Shown here piece after piece: positions 18,101 to 26,287 of a stretch of DNA of 64,000 bases (within the stretch, counting starts at the first letter, position 1; each line of letters starts with the position of its first letter). The DNA lies in contig NZ_VZPJ01000013.1 of the NCBI RefSeq assembly GCF_008801605.1, forward strand, positions 1 to 64,000, given 5' to 3'. The position numbers and the translations under genes are program-made. The notes beneath the pieces were generated by a model that was not told the DNA's origin, searched no databases, and saw nothing but the letters and a program-made list of their open reading frames with translations. Source of the DNA: Pseudomonas brassicacearum subsp. brassicacearum (GTDB lineage Bacteria > Pseudomonadota > Gammaproteobacteria > Pseudomonadales > Pseudomonadaceae).

Positions 18101-18697
18101 ATGTTGAAAAAGACGCTCGCCGCCCTGGCAATCGGTTCTGCCCTGCTGTCGGCCGGCCAGGCCATGGCTGCTGACTACGTAGTTGACAAGGAAGGCCAGC
18201 ACGCCTTCGTCGACTTCAAGATCAGCCACCTGGGCTATAGCTACATTACCGGTACCTTCAAGGACATCGACGGCAAGTTCAGCTTTGACGCCGCCAAGCC
18301 TGAGGCCAGCAAGATCGAGTTCAACGTACGTACCGCCAGCGTGTTCACCAACCACGCCGAGCGCGACAAGCACATCGCCAGCAAGGACTTCCTGGACGTA
18401 GGCAAGTTTGCCGATGCCAAGTTCGTGTCCACCAGCGTCAAGTCCACCGGCAAGAACGCTGATGGCAAAGACACTGCAGACGTGACGGGTGACCTGACGC
18501 TGCACGGCGTGACCAAGCCAATCGTGGTCAAGGCCACGTTCCTGGGCGAAGGCAAGGATCCATGGGGCGGCTACCGTGCTGGCTTCGAGGGCACCACCAG
18601 CATCAAGCGTTCCGACTTCGGCAAGATGATGGACCTGGGGCCACAATCCGACGCCGTTGAGCTGTACATCTCGTTTGAAGGTGTCAAAGCGAAGTAA
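18101..18697 (+). CDS. YceI-family periplasmic lipocalin-like protein
   Basis: 198 residues with a signal peptide (cleaved after AGQAMA). The mature YceI domain begins ADYVVDKEGQHAFVDFKISH and contains the family's GDLTLHGVTKPIVV strand. Family members bind isoprenoid lipids in a beta-barrel. The start at 18101 is chosen because AAAGGAATAG precedes it and the signal peptide begins there. It is the second gene after cytochrome b561 and is followed by a clear terminator. The P. aeruginosa counterpart has been called PasP, a protease claim not evident from sequence. Confidence 0.9.
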   Translation: MLKKTLAALAIGSALLSAGQAMAADYVVDKEGQHAFVDFKISHLGYSYITGTFKDIDGKFSFDAAKPEASKIEFNVRTASVFTNHAERDKHIASKDFLDVGKFADAKFVSTSVKSTGKNADGKDTADVTGDLTLHGVTKPIVVKATFLGEGKDPWGGYRAGFEGTTSIKRSDFGKMMDLGPQSDAVELYISFEGVKAK

Positions 18698-18710
18698 CCT
18701 TCGCGCCTGA

Positions 18711-18752
18711 CAAAAAACGCCTCTGGTCTTGCGATCAGGGGCGTTTTTTATT
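18711..18752 (+). terminator. Rho-independent terminator after the YceI gene
   Basis: AAAAAACGCCTCTG / CAGGGGCGTTTTTT hairpin with a T-run starting 13 bp after the stop. Confidence 0.9.
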
Positions 18753-18780
18753 ACCCGGATTCGGGCAACACGGAGAACCC

Positions 18781-18869
18781 TGTGGGAGCGAGCTTGCTCG
18801 CGATGGCGTCTTACCGGTCGACTTGATGTTGACTGACATACCGCTATCGCGAGCAAGCTCGCTCCCACA
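18781..18869. repeat. REP pair
   Basis: Inverted cores GTGGGAGCGAGCTTGCTCG and CGAGCAAGCTCGCTCCCAC lie between two convergent terminators. Confidence 0.92.
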
Positions 18870-18887
18870 TTTGGAATTGTGTTGGGC

Positions 18888-18929
18888 CAAAAAAATGCCC
18901 CAGGTCGCGAGACCTGGGGCATTTTTCAA
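18888..18929 (-). terminator. Terminator of rhlE
   Basis: Perfect stem AAATGCCCCAGGTC / GACCTGGGGCATTT with a GCGA tetraloop and A/T flanks. It follows the helicase gene, which reads leftward and stops at 18943. Confidence 0.88.
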
Positions 18930-18942
18930 GGCTTGGAAAAAC

Positions 18943-20811
18943 TCAGCGATTGCGTGTCAGCAATGCCGGTTTTTCGCCCCGTGGGCGGCTTGGCAGTTGA
19001 TCCAGCTGTTCAGGCGTCGGGAAGCGATCGGCTTTCGATTCCTTGTGCACGATCTTCGGCTGGTTGCTGCGCGGGTTCTGCACGGCGGGTTCCTGGCGAG
19101 GCTGGTCGTCACGGGCCGGACGGCGCGGGCGGGTGTCGTCGCGACGGGCCTGACCGTCACGCGGGGCACCGTTGCGTGGGCCGCTGCGCTTGGCCGGTGG
19201 CGTACCGGTGGACGAGCCGTTGCTGTTGCGCGGCCCATTCTGGCGACCTTGTGGCTGGCCGCTGCGCGGCGCGCCTGCAGCTGCACCCTGTGCCGGGGCA
19301 CCCGGGCGGCGACCACGGCCCTGGGCCGGTTTCTGCTGTGGCACGTAGTCGACGCGGTTACCGAAGTTATCGATATCGTCGTCCAGGAACTCGTCCGGGG
19401 CACGATCGGCTGCGGCGCGTGGGGCTGGACGCTGCTGTTCACGAGCTGGCGTGCCTTCGCGAGGCTTCTGCTCGCGGGCTGGGCGTTCGCCACGGCCATT
19501 GCTATTGCTGGCCGGTTTTTCCTTGCCCTTGTCCTTGCCTTTGTCCTTGCGGCCACCGCCACCACCGCCGCCATTCGGACCGTCGCCGCGTGGGCCACGG
19601 GCATTGCGCGGATTGCGCACGTCCGGACGTTCGCGCACTTCAGGCTTCTCGGCCTCGATGGTGCTGGCATCGAAGCCCATCAGGTCGCCGTCGGCAATTT
19701 TCTGCTTGGTCATGCGCTCGATGCTTTTGAGCAGCTTTTCTTCGTCCGGTGCGACCAACGAGATCGCTTCGCCCGAACGACCGGCCCGGCCGGTACGGCC
19801 GATACGGTGCACGTAGTCTTCATCGACGTTTGGCAGCTCGAAGTTGACCACGTGAGGCAACTGGTCGATGTCCAGGCCACGGGCCGCGATGTCGGTGGCC
19901 ACCAGGATGCGCACTTCGCCGGCCTTGAAGTCGGCGAGGGCCTTGGTGCGGGCGTTCTGGCTCTTGTTACCGTGGATTGCCACAGCCGGCAGGCCGTGCT
20001 TGTCCAGGTACTCGGCCAGGCGGTTGGCGCCGTGCTTGGTGCGGGTGAACACCAGGACCTGTTCCCAGGCACCGGCGGTAATCAGGTGCGCCAGCAGGGC
20101 ACGCTTGTGGCTGGCCGGCAGGCGGAAAACCCGTTGCTCGATGCGCTCGACCGTGGTGTTCGGAGGCGTGACTTCGATGCGCTCCGGGTTGTGCAGCAGC
20201 TTGCCAGCCAGGTCGGTGATGTCCTTGGAGAACGTCGCCGAAAACAGCAGGTTCTGACGCTTGGCGGGCAGGCGAGCGAGGACTTTCTTCACGTCATGGA
20301 CAAAGCCCATGTCGAGCATGCGGTCGGCTTCGTCCAGCACGAGGATTTCCACGTGGGACAAATCGACGCTGCCCTGGCCGGCCAGGTCCAGCAGGCGACC
20401 GGGGCAGGCAACCAGTACATCGACGCCACGGGACATGGCCTGGACCTGGGGGTTCATACCGACACCGCCAAAAATGCAGGCGCTGACGAACTTCAGGTCG
20501 CGAGCGTAGACCTTGAAGCTCTCGTGTACCTGGGCTGCCAGTTCGCGGGTTGGGGTCAGGACCAGTACGCGCGGTTGGCGCGGGCCATGACGCTGGGATT
20601 TGTCTGGGTGACCGTTGGGGAACAACCGCTCCAGGATCGGAAGGGCGAAACCGCCGGTTTTACCAGTACCTGTCTGCGCCGCGACCATCAGGTCGCGACC
20701 TTGCAACACGGCGGGAATGGCCCGCTGTTGCACCGGGGTAGGCTGGGTATAGCCGGCGGCTTCGATGGCGCCGACTAAAGCCTCGGAGAGACCGAGGGAA
20801 GCAAAGGACAT
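18943..20811 (-). CDS. rhlE: DEAD-box ATP-dependent RNA helicase RhlE
   Basis: 622 residues. The two RecA-like lobes carry AAQTGTGKT (residues 44-52), DEAD (160-163), SAT (191-193) and HRIGRTGRAGR. From about residue 385 there is a long basic, Gly/Arg/Pro-rich disordered tail with a GGGGGGG run and repeated RPAR/RDDTRPR motifs, longer than in E. coli RhlE and probably an RNA-binding extension. The start MSFASLGLSEALV at 20811 is the usual RhlE N-terminus. The role is inferred as rRNA/mRNA remodelling, often cold-related. Confidence 0.92.
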   Translation of the reverse strand: MSFASLGLSEALVGAIEAAGYTQPTPVQQRAIPAVLQGRDLMVAAQTGTGKTGGFALPILERLFPNGHPDKSQRHGPRQPRVLVLTPTRELAAQVHESFKVYARDLKFVSACIFGGVGMNPQVQAMSRGVDVLVACPGRLLDLAGQGSVDLSHVEILVLDEADRMLDMGFVHDVKKVLARLPAKRQNLLFSATFSKDITDLAGKLLHNPERIEVTPPNTTVERIEQRVFRLPASHKRALLAHLITAGAWEQVLVFTRTKHGANRLAEYLDKHGLPAVAIHGNKSQNARTKALADFKAGEVRILVATDIAARGLDIDQLPHVVNFELPNVDEDYVHRIGRTGRAGRSGEAISLVAPDEEKLLKSIERMTKQKIADGDLMGFDASTIEAEKPEVRERPDVRNPRNARGPRGDGPNGGGGGGGRKDKGKDKGKEKPASNSNGRGERPAREQKPREGTPAREQQRPAPRAAADRAPDEFLDDDIDNFGNRVDYVPQQKPAQGRGRRPGAPAQGAAAGAPRSGQPQGRQNGPRNSNGSSTGTPPAKRSGPRNGAPRDGQARRDDTRPRRPARDDQPRQEPAVQNPRSNQPKIVHKESKADRFPTPEQLDQLPSRPRGEKPALLTRNR

Positions 20812-21077
20812 GAGTAATCCTGTTTTAGTGAGGGCCTGGCCCAATGGGATAGTCTTGCCTGGCGCGAATGACGTTCAACAAGAAGACGTCATCCCGTCCG
20901 GTCCTGCCGGGCCAAGAAGGCGGCTCCGGACAAGGCTCGCGCGGGCCGTAGGCGGCGCTGTAGCGGTGTCGGGATGCCTTTTGCAAGGCCGGGCGTCCGG
21001 GCGTGAGCCTGGCGGGAAGGCCGGAGTATAACAGAGCAAACGCCGTGCGCCGCTTTCCTGCTGCTCAACGGTTTATT
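20812..21077. other. rhlE upstream region with a small inverted repeat
   Basis: No gene is seen. ATGACGT (20868-20874) and ACGTCAT (20885-20891) could form a hairpin in the rhlE leader or a protein-binding site. The stretch nearer 21000 is GC-rich without recognisable signals. Confidence 0.5.
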
Positions 21078-21854
21078 TCAACGTTGACCCGGCCCGGGCG
21101 AGATGACCTCGGCCACTGGGCCGGCGCCGTAGCGGGCGCTCAGTTCGGCATAGGCGGGTTCGCGCTTGAAACGCTTGAGTTCGGCACTGAAGCGTTGCAC
21201 CAGCAAATCCATCCCGGCGTTGCGCCGCACCGCCAGGTATTGGCTTTGACGGCTCACGACCATCGGGTTTTCGGTGATCTGGTCGCCCAACTGCATTTGT
21301 TCGAGCACATGTCGGCCCACCCTGCGGTCGGTGATGAGCAGGTCGATGCGTCCCAGCTGCAGCTTTCCGAAATTGGCTTCGTGGGTCGGCGCTGTTTCCC
21401 GGGTGAACAGGGTCGACTCACTGAAGGCCTGGCTGTAGAGATAACCGGGTGAGGTGCCGATGGTCAGGCCGCCCAGGTCATCGAGCGTGCGAAACGGATG
21501 GGGCCGGGCATTGGCGTAGAACATCACAAACTCCACGTCCGACAGCGGTTCGCTGGGGTAAAGCAGCATGGCATCGCGCTCATCGCTGTGGAAAATGTCC
21601 AGCGCACCGTCCGCCAACCCCTGCTCCAGCATCACCAGGCAGCGCTTCCACGGCAGGAACTGCCATTCCACGTCGATACCCAGGCGCTTGAACACGATGG
21701 CCGTGGTTTCGTAGTCCAGGCCCAGCATCTTGCCGTTCTCTTCGTAGACATACGGCGCCCAGGGTTCGGTGACAATGCGCAACTTCTCGGCCCGGGCAGT
21801 CATGCTCAGGCACAAGAGAAGAAGGGTGGTCAGCAGCTGGACAATGACGGGCAT
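21078..21854 (-). CDS. Secreted solute-binding protein, family 3 (orphan)
   Basis: 258 residues with a signal peptide (cleaved after MTARA). The mature domain begins EKLRIVTEPWAPYVYEENGK and continues with YETTAIVFKRLGIDVEW, the type of small family-3 binding proteins that are common as orphans in Pseudomonas. No transporter partners are adjacent. The ligand is not predictable from sequence. It lies downstream of metF but a terminator separates them. Confidence 0.82.
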   Translation of the reverse strand: MPVIVQLLTTLLLLCLSMTARAEKLRIVTEPWAPYVYEENGKMLGLDYETTAIVFKRLGIDVEWQFLPWKRCLVMLEQGLADGALDIFHSDERDAMLLYPSEPLSDVEFVMFYANARPHPFRTLDDLGGLTIGTSPGYLYSQAFSESTLFTRETAPTHEANFGKLQLGRIDLLITDRRVGRHVLEQMQLGDQITENPMVVSRQSQYLAVRRNAGMDLLVQRFSAELKRFKREPAYAELSARYGAGPVAEVISPGPGQR

Positions 21855-21997
21855 GGCCTGAGGTTACGACGAGAGCTCATCAAATAGCTAGAGCGCTCTG
21901 GCCTGCGCCCTGGTGGCCCGCCTCCAGTGTTCATGGATGGCTCGGCGCGCTCACCGATGCGGCGCATTGCAGGGGGCGGGCCGTTGCGATCACTGAA

Positions 21998-22036
21998 TGA
22001 AAAAGGCCTTGGTGTTTGCCAAGGCCTTTTTTTGTG
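21998..22036 (-). terminator. Terminator downstream of metF
   Basis: Stem AAAAGGCCTTGG / CCAAGGCCTTTT with a loop of about six bases and T-runs on both strands, 17 bp past the metF stop. It works in either direction. Confidence 0.88.
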
Positions 22037-22052
22037 CCACCACATGCATCAT

Positions 22053-22898
22053 TCAGCGTGGCAGCTTGAGGTTGTTCCATACCGCGAGGCTGGGTTCGGC
22101 CTGGTTAAGGGTATAGAAATGCAGCCCCGGTGCACCGCCTTGCAGCAAACGCTCACACATTTGCGTGATGACTTCCTCGCCAAAGCTTTGGATGCTGGAG
22201 GCGTCGTCGCCGTAGGCTTCCAGCTGCTTACGGATCCAGCGTGGAATTTCTGCACCGCACGCGTCGGAGAAGCGCGCCAGCTTGCTGTAGTTGGTGATCG
22301 GCATGATTCCCGGCACCACAGGAATGTCGACGCCCAACTTGCGTATGCGCTCGACGAAGTAGAAGTAACTGTCGGCGTTGAAGAAGTACTGGGTGATCGC
22401 GCTGTTGGCGCCAGCATTGGCCTTGCGCACGAAGTTGCGCAGATCGTCTTCGAAATTGCGCGCCTGGGGGTGCATTTCCGGATACGCAGCCACTTCGATG
22501 TGGAAGTGATCGCCGGTTTCTTCACGAATGAAGCTCACCAGTTCGTTGGCATGGCGCAGCTCGCCGCTGGCCATGCCCATGCCTGACGGCAGGTCGCCGC
22601 GCAGGGCAACGATGCGCTTGATGCCAGCGGCCTTGTACTGGGTCAGCAGGCTGCGCAGGTCGTCCTTGCTGTCACCCACGCAAGACAGGTGAGGGGCGGC
22701 TGGGACTTTGACTTCGCTTTCGAGCTGCAACACGGTGTTCATGGTGCGGTCACGGGTCGAACCGCCGGCGCCATAGGTGCAGGAGAAGAAGTCGGGGTTG
22801 TAGCTGGCCAGCTGACGGGCAGTGGCGATCAGTTTTTCATGCCCAGCATCGGTCTTCGTCGGGAAGAACTCGAAGCTGTAGCGACGGTCTTGGGACAT
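22053..22898 (-). CDS. metF: 5,10-methylenetetrahydrofolate reductase
   Basis: 281-residue FAD enzyme reducing methylene-THF to methyl-THF for methionine synthesis. The family N-terminus RRYSFEFFPTKTDAGHEKL and the motif CTYGAGGSTRDRT are clear, with RGDLPSGMG further on. Two ATGs are possible. AAGGA lies 7 nt before the ATG at 22898 but directly against the one at 22904, so 22898 is chosen. It follows ahcY on the same strand with a REP-filled 180-bp gap and may share its riboswitch-controlled transcript. Confidence 0.94.
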   Translation of the reverse strand: MSQDRRYSFEFFPTKTDAGHEKLIATARQLASYNPDFFSCTYGAGGSTRDRTMNTVLQLESEVKVPAAPHLSCVGDSKDDLRSLLTQYKAAGIKRIVALRGDLPSGMGMASGELRHANELVSFIREETGDHFHIEVAAYPEMHPQARNFEDDLRNFVRKANAGANSAITQYFFNADSYFYFVERIRKLGVDIPVVPGIMPITNYSKLARFSDACGAEIPRWIRKQLEAYGDDASSIQSFGEEVITQMCERLLQGGAPGLHFYTLNQAEPSLAVWNNLKLPR

Positions 22899-22943
22899 GG
22901 TCATATCCTTGGAAGCTCGTAAGCCGGAGAGGCTCGCACATCC

Positions 22944-23050
22944 CTTGTGGGAGCGGGTTTATGTGGGAGCGAGCCTGCTCGCGATTGGCATCGCCTCGGT
23001 CCGATAGCTGGATCGAGGTGTCTGCATCGCGAGCAAGCTTTGCTCCCACA
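22944..23050. repeat. REP cluster between ahcY and metF
   Basis: A partial core (CCCTTGTGGGAGCGGG) plus an inverted pair of full cores lie in the intercistronic gap. They could uncouple ahcY and metF mRNA levels. Confidence 0.88.
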
Positions 23051-23078
23051 GGCCTGCCCCCAAAGGGAAGGGCGCCTA

Positions 23079-24488
23079 TTAGTAGCGGTAAGCGTGCGGC
23101 TTGAACGGGCCTTCGACGGTGACGCCGATGTAGTCAGCCTGTTGCTTGGTCAGTTTGGTGACCACGCCGCCGAAACCGCGGACCATTTCCAGGGCCACTT
23201 CTTCGTCGAGTTTCTTGGGCAGTACTTCCACGGTCAGGCGCTCGGCTTTCTGGGCCGGCGACAGGTCGGCGTATTTCTGGCCGAACAGGAAGATCTGGGC
23301 CAGGACCTGGTTGGCGAACGAGCCGTCCATGATGCGGCTTGGGTGGCCGGTGGCGTTGCCCAGGTTAACCAGGCGGCCTTCAGCCAGCAGGATCAGGTAG
23401 TCGTCGTTCTGTGGGTCAAAGCTGCCGGTGCCAGTGCGGTGCACCTTGTGGACCTGCGGCTTCACTTCTTCCCATGCCCAGTTCTTGCGCATGAAAGCGG
23501 TGTCGATTTCATTGTCGAAGTGACCGATGTTGCAGACCACGGCGCGCTTCTTCAGGGCCTTGAGCATGTTGGCATCGCAGACGTTGACGTTGCCGGTGGT
23601 GGTCACGATCAGATCGATCTTGCCCAGCAGGGCCTTGTCGACGCTGGCTTCGGTGCCGTCGTTGATCCCGTCGATGAACGGCGAAACCAGCTCGAAACCG
23701 TCCATGCAGGCCTGCATGGCGCAGATCGGATCGACTTCGGACACCTTAACGATCATGCCTTCCTGACGCAGGGACTGGGCCGAACCCTTGCCCACGTCAC
23801 CGTAGCCGATCACCAGCGCCTGCTTGCCCGACAACAGGTGGTCGGTGCCGCGCTTGATGGCGTCGTTGAGGCTGTGACGGCAGCCGTACTTGTTGTCGTT
23901 CTTGCTCTTGGTTACCGAGTCGTTGACGTTGATGGCCGGGATCTTCAGTTCGCCCTTGGCCAGCATGTCCAGCAGGCGGTGCACGCCAGTGGTGGTTTCT
24001 TCGGTCACGCCGTGGACGTTTTCCAGCACGGCTGCGTACTTCTTGTGCAGCAGTTCGGTCAGGTCGCCGCCGTCGTCGAGGATCATGTTGGTGTCCCACG
24101 GCTGGCCATCCTTGAGGATGGTCTGCTCCAGGCACCACTCGTACTCTTGCTCGGTCTCGCCTTTCCAGGCGAATACCGGGATACCGGCGGCGGCGATGGC
24201 GGCAGCGGCCTGGTCCTGGGTCGAGAAGATGTTGCAGGACGACCAGCGCACTTCGGCACCCAGGGCAACCAGGGTTTCGATCAGCACGGCGGTCTGGATG
24301 GTCATGTGGATGCAGCCGAGGATCTTCGCGCCCTTCAATGGCTGTTCGCCAGAGTACTTGCGGCGCAGGCCCATCAGGGCTGGCATTTCGGATTCGGCGA
24401 TGATGATTTCGCGACGGCCCCAGGCAGCCAGGGACATGTCGGCGACTTTGTAGTCGGTAAAATCGGCAGGCGTGATAACAGCGCTCAT
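23079..24488 (-). CDS. ahcY: S-adenosylhomocysteinase
   Basis: Hydrolyses SAH to adenosine and homocysteine in the activated-methyl cycle. 469 residues, the length of the bacterial/eukaryotic form with its internal insertion. Visible signatures are GCIHMTIQTAVLIETL, the NAD-binding ALVIGYGDVGKGSAQSL, and the C-terminal FKPHAYRY. The 5' leader carries a SAH riboswitch. The gene is also called sahH. Downstream metF on the same strand supplies the methyl donor for the same cycle. Confidence 0.97.
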   Translation of the reverse strand: MSAVITPADFTDYKVADMSLAAWGRREIIIAESEMPALMGLRRKYSGEQPLKGAKILGCIHMTIQTAVLIETLVALGAEVRWSSCNIFSTQDQAAAAIAAAGIPVFAWKGETEQEYEWCLEQTILKDGQPWDTNMILDDGGDLTELLHKKYAAVLENVHGVTEETTTGVHRLLDMLAKGELKIPAINVNDSVTKSKNDNKYGCRHSLNDAIKRGTDHLLSGKQALVIGYGDVGKGSAQSLRQEGMIVKVSEVDPICAMQACMDGFELVSPFIDGINDGTEASVDKALLGKIDLIVTTTGNVNVCDANMLKALKKRAVVCNIGHFDNEIDTAFMRKNWAWEEVKPQVHKVHRTGTGSFDPQNDDYLILLAEGRLVNLGNATGHPSRIMDGSFANQVLAQIFLFGQKYADLSPAQKAERLTVEVLPKKLDEEVALEMVRGFGGVVTKLTKQQADYIGVTVEGPFKPHAYRY

Positions 24489-24514
24489 GAAGAGCCTCCA
24501 TTCGTAATGTATGC

Positions 24515-24620
24515 GAATGGGCGCCGTTGTGCGTTTAGTGTCCGTGCGGGGAGCCCCCGTACAAACAACGCCCCATCCGAGCCTGACAGGTCGAGCCTGC
24601 TGCAGCGCCCCTCGGACAGG
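24515..24620 (-). promoter_or_regulatory. SAH riboswitch in the ahcY leader
   Basis: Reading the minus strand, TCCGAGGGGCGCTGCA is followed by CAGGCTCG, then TCAGGCTCGGATGG, and further on CACAACGGCGCCC. TCCGAG (24611-24616) pairs with CTCGGA (24576-24581) as the closing stem. GGGCGC pairs with GCGCCC near 24519-24525 as the long-range helix. These are the conserved pieces of the known SAH riboswitch class, which turns ahcY on when SAH accumulates. The 3' edge lies about 27 nt before the ATG. Confidence 0.9.
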
Positions 24621-24811
24621 TGGCGGGAACGGTCCAAAGGGTGGACCGAGGTAAAGCGGTGGCGATTATAACGGGCTAATCGGATCTTCCAAAAGGGTTT
24701 CTGTCGGCAAATCAAAAATGCCGATGACTGTCATAGGGCCCGCGACGTAGAGCCTGACCGTGCGGTCTGCCATGATGCAGCAATCCAACGGCCAGACACT
24801 CAGGAGTGATC
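24621..24811. other. Divergent promoter region between ahcY and the thioesterase gene
   Basis: No gene. It should hold the ahcY promoter upstream of the riboswitch and the thioesterase promoter. No strong consensus boxes were identified by eye. Confidence 0.4.
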
Positions 24812-25213
24812 ATGAATTTCCACACCCGCAAATGGGTCAAGCCCGAAGACCTCAACCCCAACGGAACGCTGTTCGGCGGCAGCCTGTTGCGCTGGATCGA
24901 CGAGGAGGCGGCGATCTACGCCATCGTCCAGCTCGGTAACCAGCGCGTGGTCACCAAGTACATCTCGGAAATCAATTTCGTCAGCGCTTCGCGCCAGGGC
25001 GACATCATCGAGCTGGGCATCACCGCCACCGAGTTTGGCCGTACTTCCATCACCCTGACCTGCGAGGTGCGCAACAAAATCACCCGCAAGAGCATCCTGA
25101 CCGTGGAGAAGATGGTCTTCGTCAATCTCGGCGAAGACGGCCTGCCCGCGCCTCACGGGCGGACCGAGATCAAGTACGTCAAGGATCAGTTCAAGGATGC
25201 TGTCGTCGAGTGA
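24812..25213 (+). CDS. Acyl-CoA thioesterase, hotdog fold (YciA/BACH type)
   Basis: 133-residue single hotdog domain. The N-terminal NPNGTLFGGSLLRWIDEEAA carries the helix with the catalytic acidic residue of YciA-like acyl-CoA thioesterases, and VSASRQGDIIELG follows as in the family. CAGGAG at 24801-24806 fixes the ATG at 24812. The chain-length preference cannot be read from sequence. It stands alone, divergent from ahcY and followed by REPs. Confidence 0.85.
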   Translation: MNFHTRKWVKPEDLNPNGTLFGGSLLRWIDEEAAIYAIVQLGNQRVVTKYISEINFVSASRQGDIIELGITATEFGRTSITLTCEVRNKITRKSILTVEKMVFVNLGEDGLPAPHGRTEIKYVKDQFKDAVVE

Positions 25214-25227
25214 AATCGACGGCGCTG

Positions 25228-25326
25228 CTATCGCGAGCAAGCTCGCTCCCACATTGATTTCGGTGTGTTCACGGGATTTGTGCTCACCGCCGTCTCCCTG
25301 TGGGAGCGAGCTTGCTCGCGATAGCG
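25228..25326. repeat. REP pair
   Basis: Inverted cores CTATCGCGAGCAAGCTCG and CGAGCTTGCTCGCGATAG, 50 bp apart. Confidence 0.92.
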
Positions 25327-25402
25327 GTTTCAGGCTGAGGTAACTGAACAGCGCTGATCGCCACGTGTCGTAGGTACATCACGCCACCGGTTCAGGAGCT
25401 GT

Positions 25403-26287
25403 ATGGACACCCATGAAGAAGGCAAGACCCCTGACCTTTCGGCTCAGGAGCAGCATGAAGTCGACCTCAACCAGCCGCCGCGGGCTGCGGTGCTGCACGA
25501 AATCATCCGCACCCAGGGCAACCAGGAGCTGGAGCGCAGTATCGCCGCGCTCTGGTGGTCGGCCCTGGCGGCGGGGTTGACCATGGGCCTGTCGCTGATG
25601 GCAATGGGATTGCTCAACTCCCGGCTGCCGGACCACGAAGGCTTCAAGGTGATCGCCAGTTTCGGTTACTGCGCCGGCTTTCTCGCGGTGATCCTGGCCC
25701 GCCAGCAACTGTTCACCGAAAATACCCTGACCGCCGTGCTGCCGATCATGAGCAAACCCACGCTGGGCAACTTCGGCCGGCTGTTGCGGCTCTGGGGCGT
25801 GGTGCTGGTGGGCAACCTGTGCGGCACCTTGCTGGTGGCGTATGTGATGCTGCACTTGCCGATCTTCGATCAGCGCACCGACCAGGCTTTCCTGGAGATC
25901 GGGCGCAAGGTCATGGAGAACGACACTGGCCAGATGTTCGCCAAGGGCATCATCTCCGGCTGGATGATCGCCACCATGGTCTGGATGATCCCGTCCATGG
26001 AAAGCGCCAAGATGTGGATCATCATCCTGATCACCTACCTCATGGCGCTCGGGGATTTCACTCACATCGTCGTCGGCTCGGCCGAAGTGTCGTACCTGGT
26101 GTTCGCCGGCCAGTTGTCATGGGCGGATTTCTGGATGGTGTTTGCCGGGCCGACGTTGGCGGGGAATATCATCGGCGGCAGTTTCATCTTTGCGCTGATC
26201 AGCCACGCACAGGTGCGCAGCGAGACCAATACGCCCCTCAGTCGGCAAGGCCTGCCGCAGCGCCGAGATGACGCTGGCGATAAATAA
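25403..26287 (+). CDS. Formate/nitrite transporter family protein (YfdC-like)
   Basis: 294 residues with an acidic soluble N-terminus (1-50) and six predicted helices. Helix 1 region AALWWSALAAGLTMGLSLMA and the later ALGDFTHIVVGSAEVSYLVF segment match the FNT fold of YfdC, whose substrate is unclear. CAGGAG precedes the ATG. The last 50 bp overlap the end of the convergent MFS gene, and both reading frames look intact there. Confidence 0.85.
   Translation: MDTHEEGKTPDLSAQEQHEVDLNQPPRAAVLHEIIRTQGNQELERSIAALWWSALAAGLTMGLSLMAMGLLNSRLPDHEGFKVIASFGYCAGFLAVILARQQLFTENTLTAVLPIMSKPTLGNFGRLLRLWGVVLVGNLCGTLLVAYVMLHLPIFDQRTDQAFLEIGRKVMENDTGQMFAKGIISGWMIATMVWMIPSMESAKMWIIILITYLMALGDFTHIVVGSAEVSYLVFAGQLSWADFWMVFAGPTLAGNIIGGSFIFALISHAQVRSETNTPLSRQGLPQRRDDAGDK

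Noticed and set aside
18823..20778. A 651-codon plus-strand frame
   Set aside because: Antisense to rhlE, whose helicase motifs are unambiguous; it also runs through a REP pair and a terminator.
21078..22898. metF and the solute-binding gene as one operon
   Set aside because: A strong hairpin with T-run at 21998-22036 lies between them.
22947..24671. A 574-codon plus-strand frame
   Set aside because: Antisense to ahcY and its riboswitch; no domain is seen.
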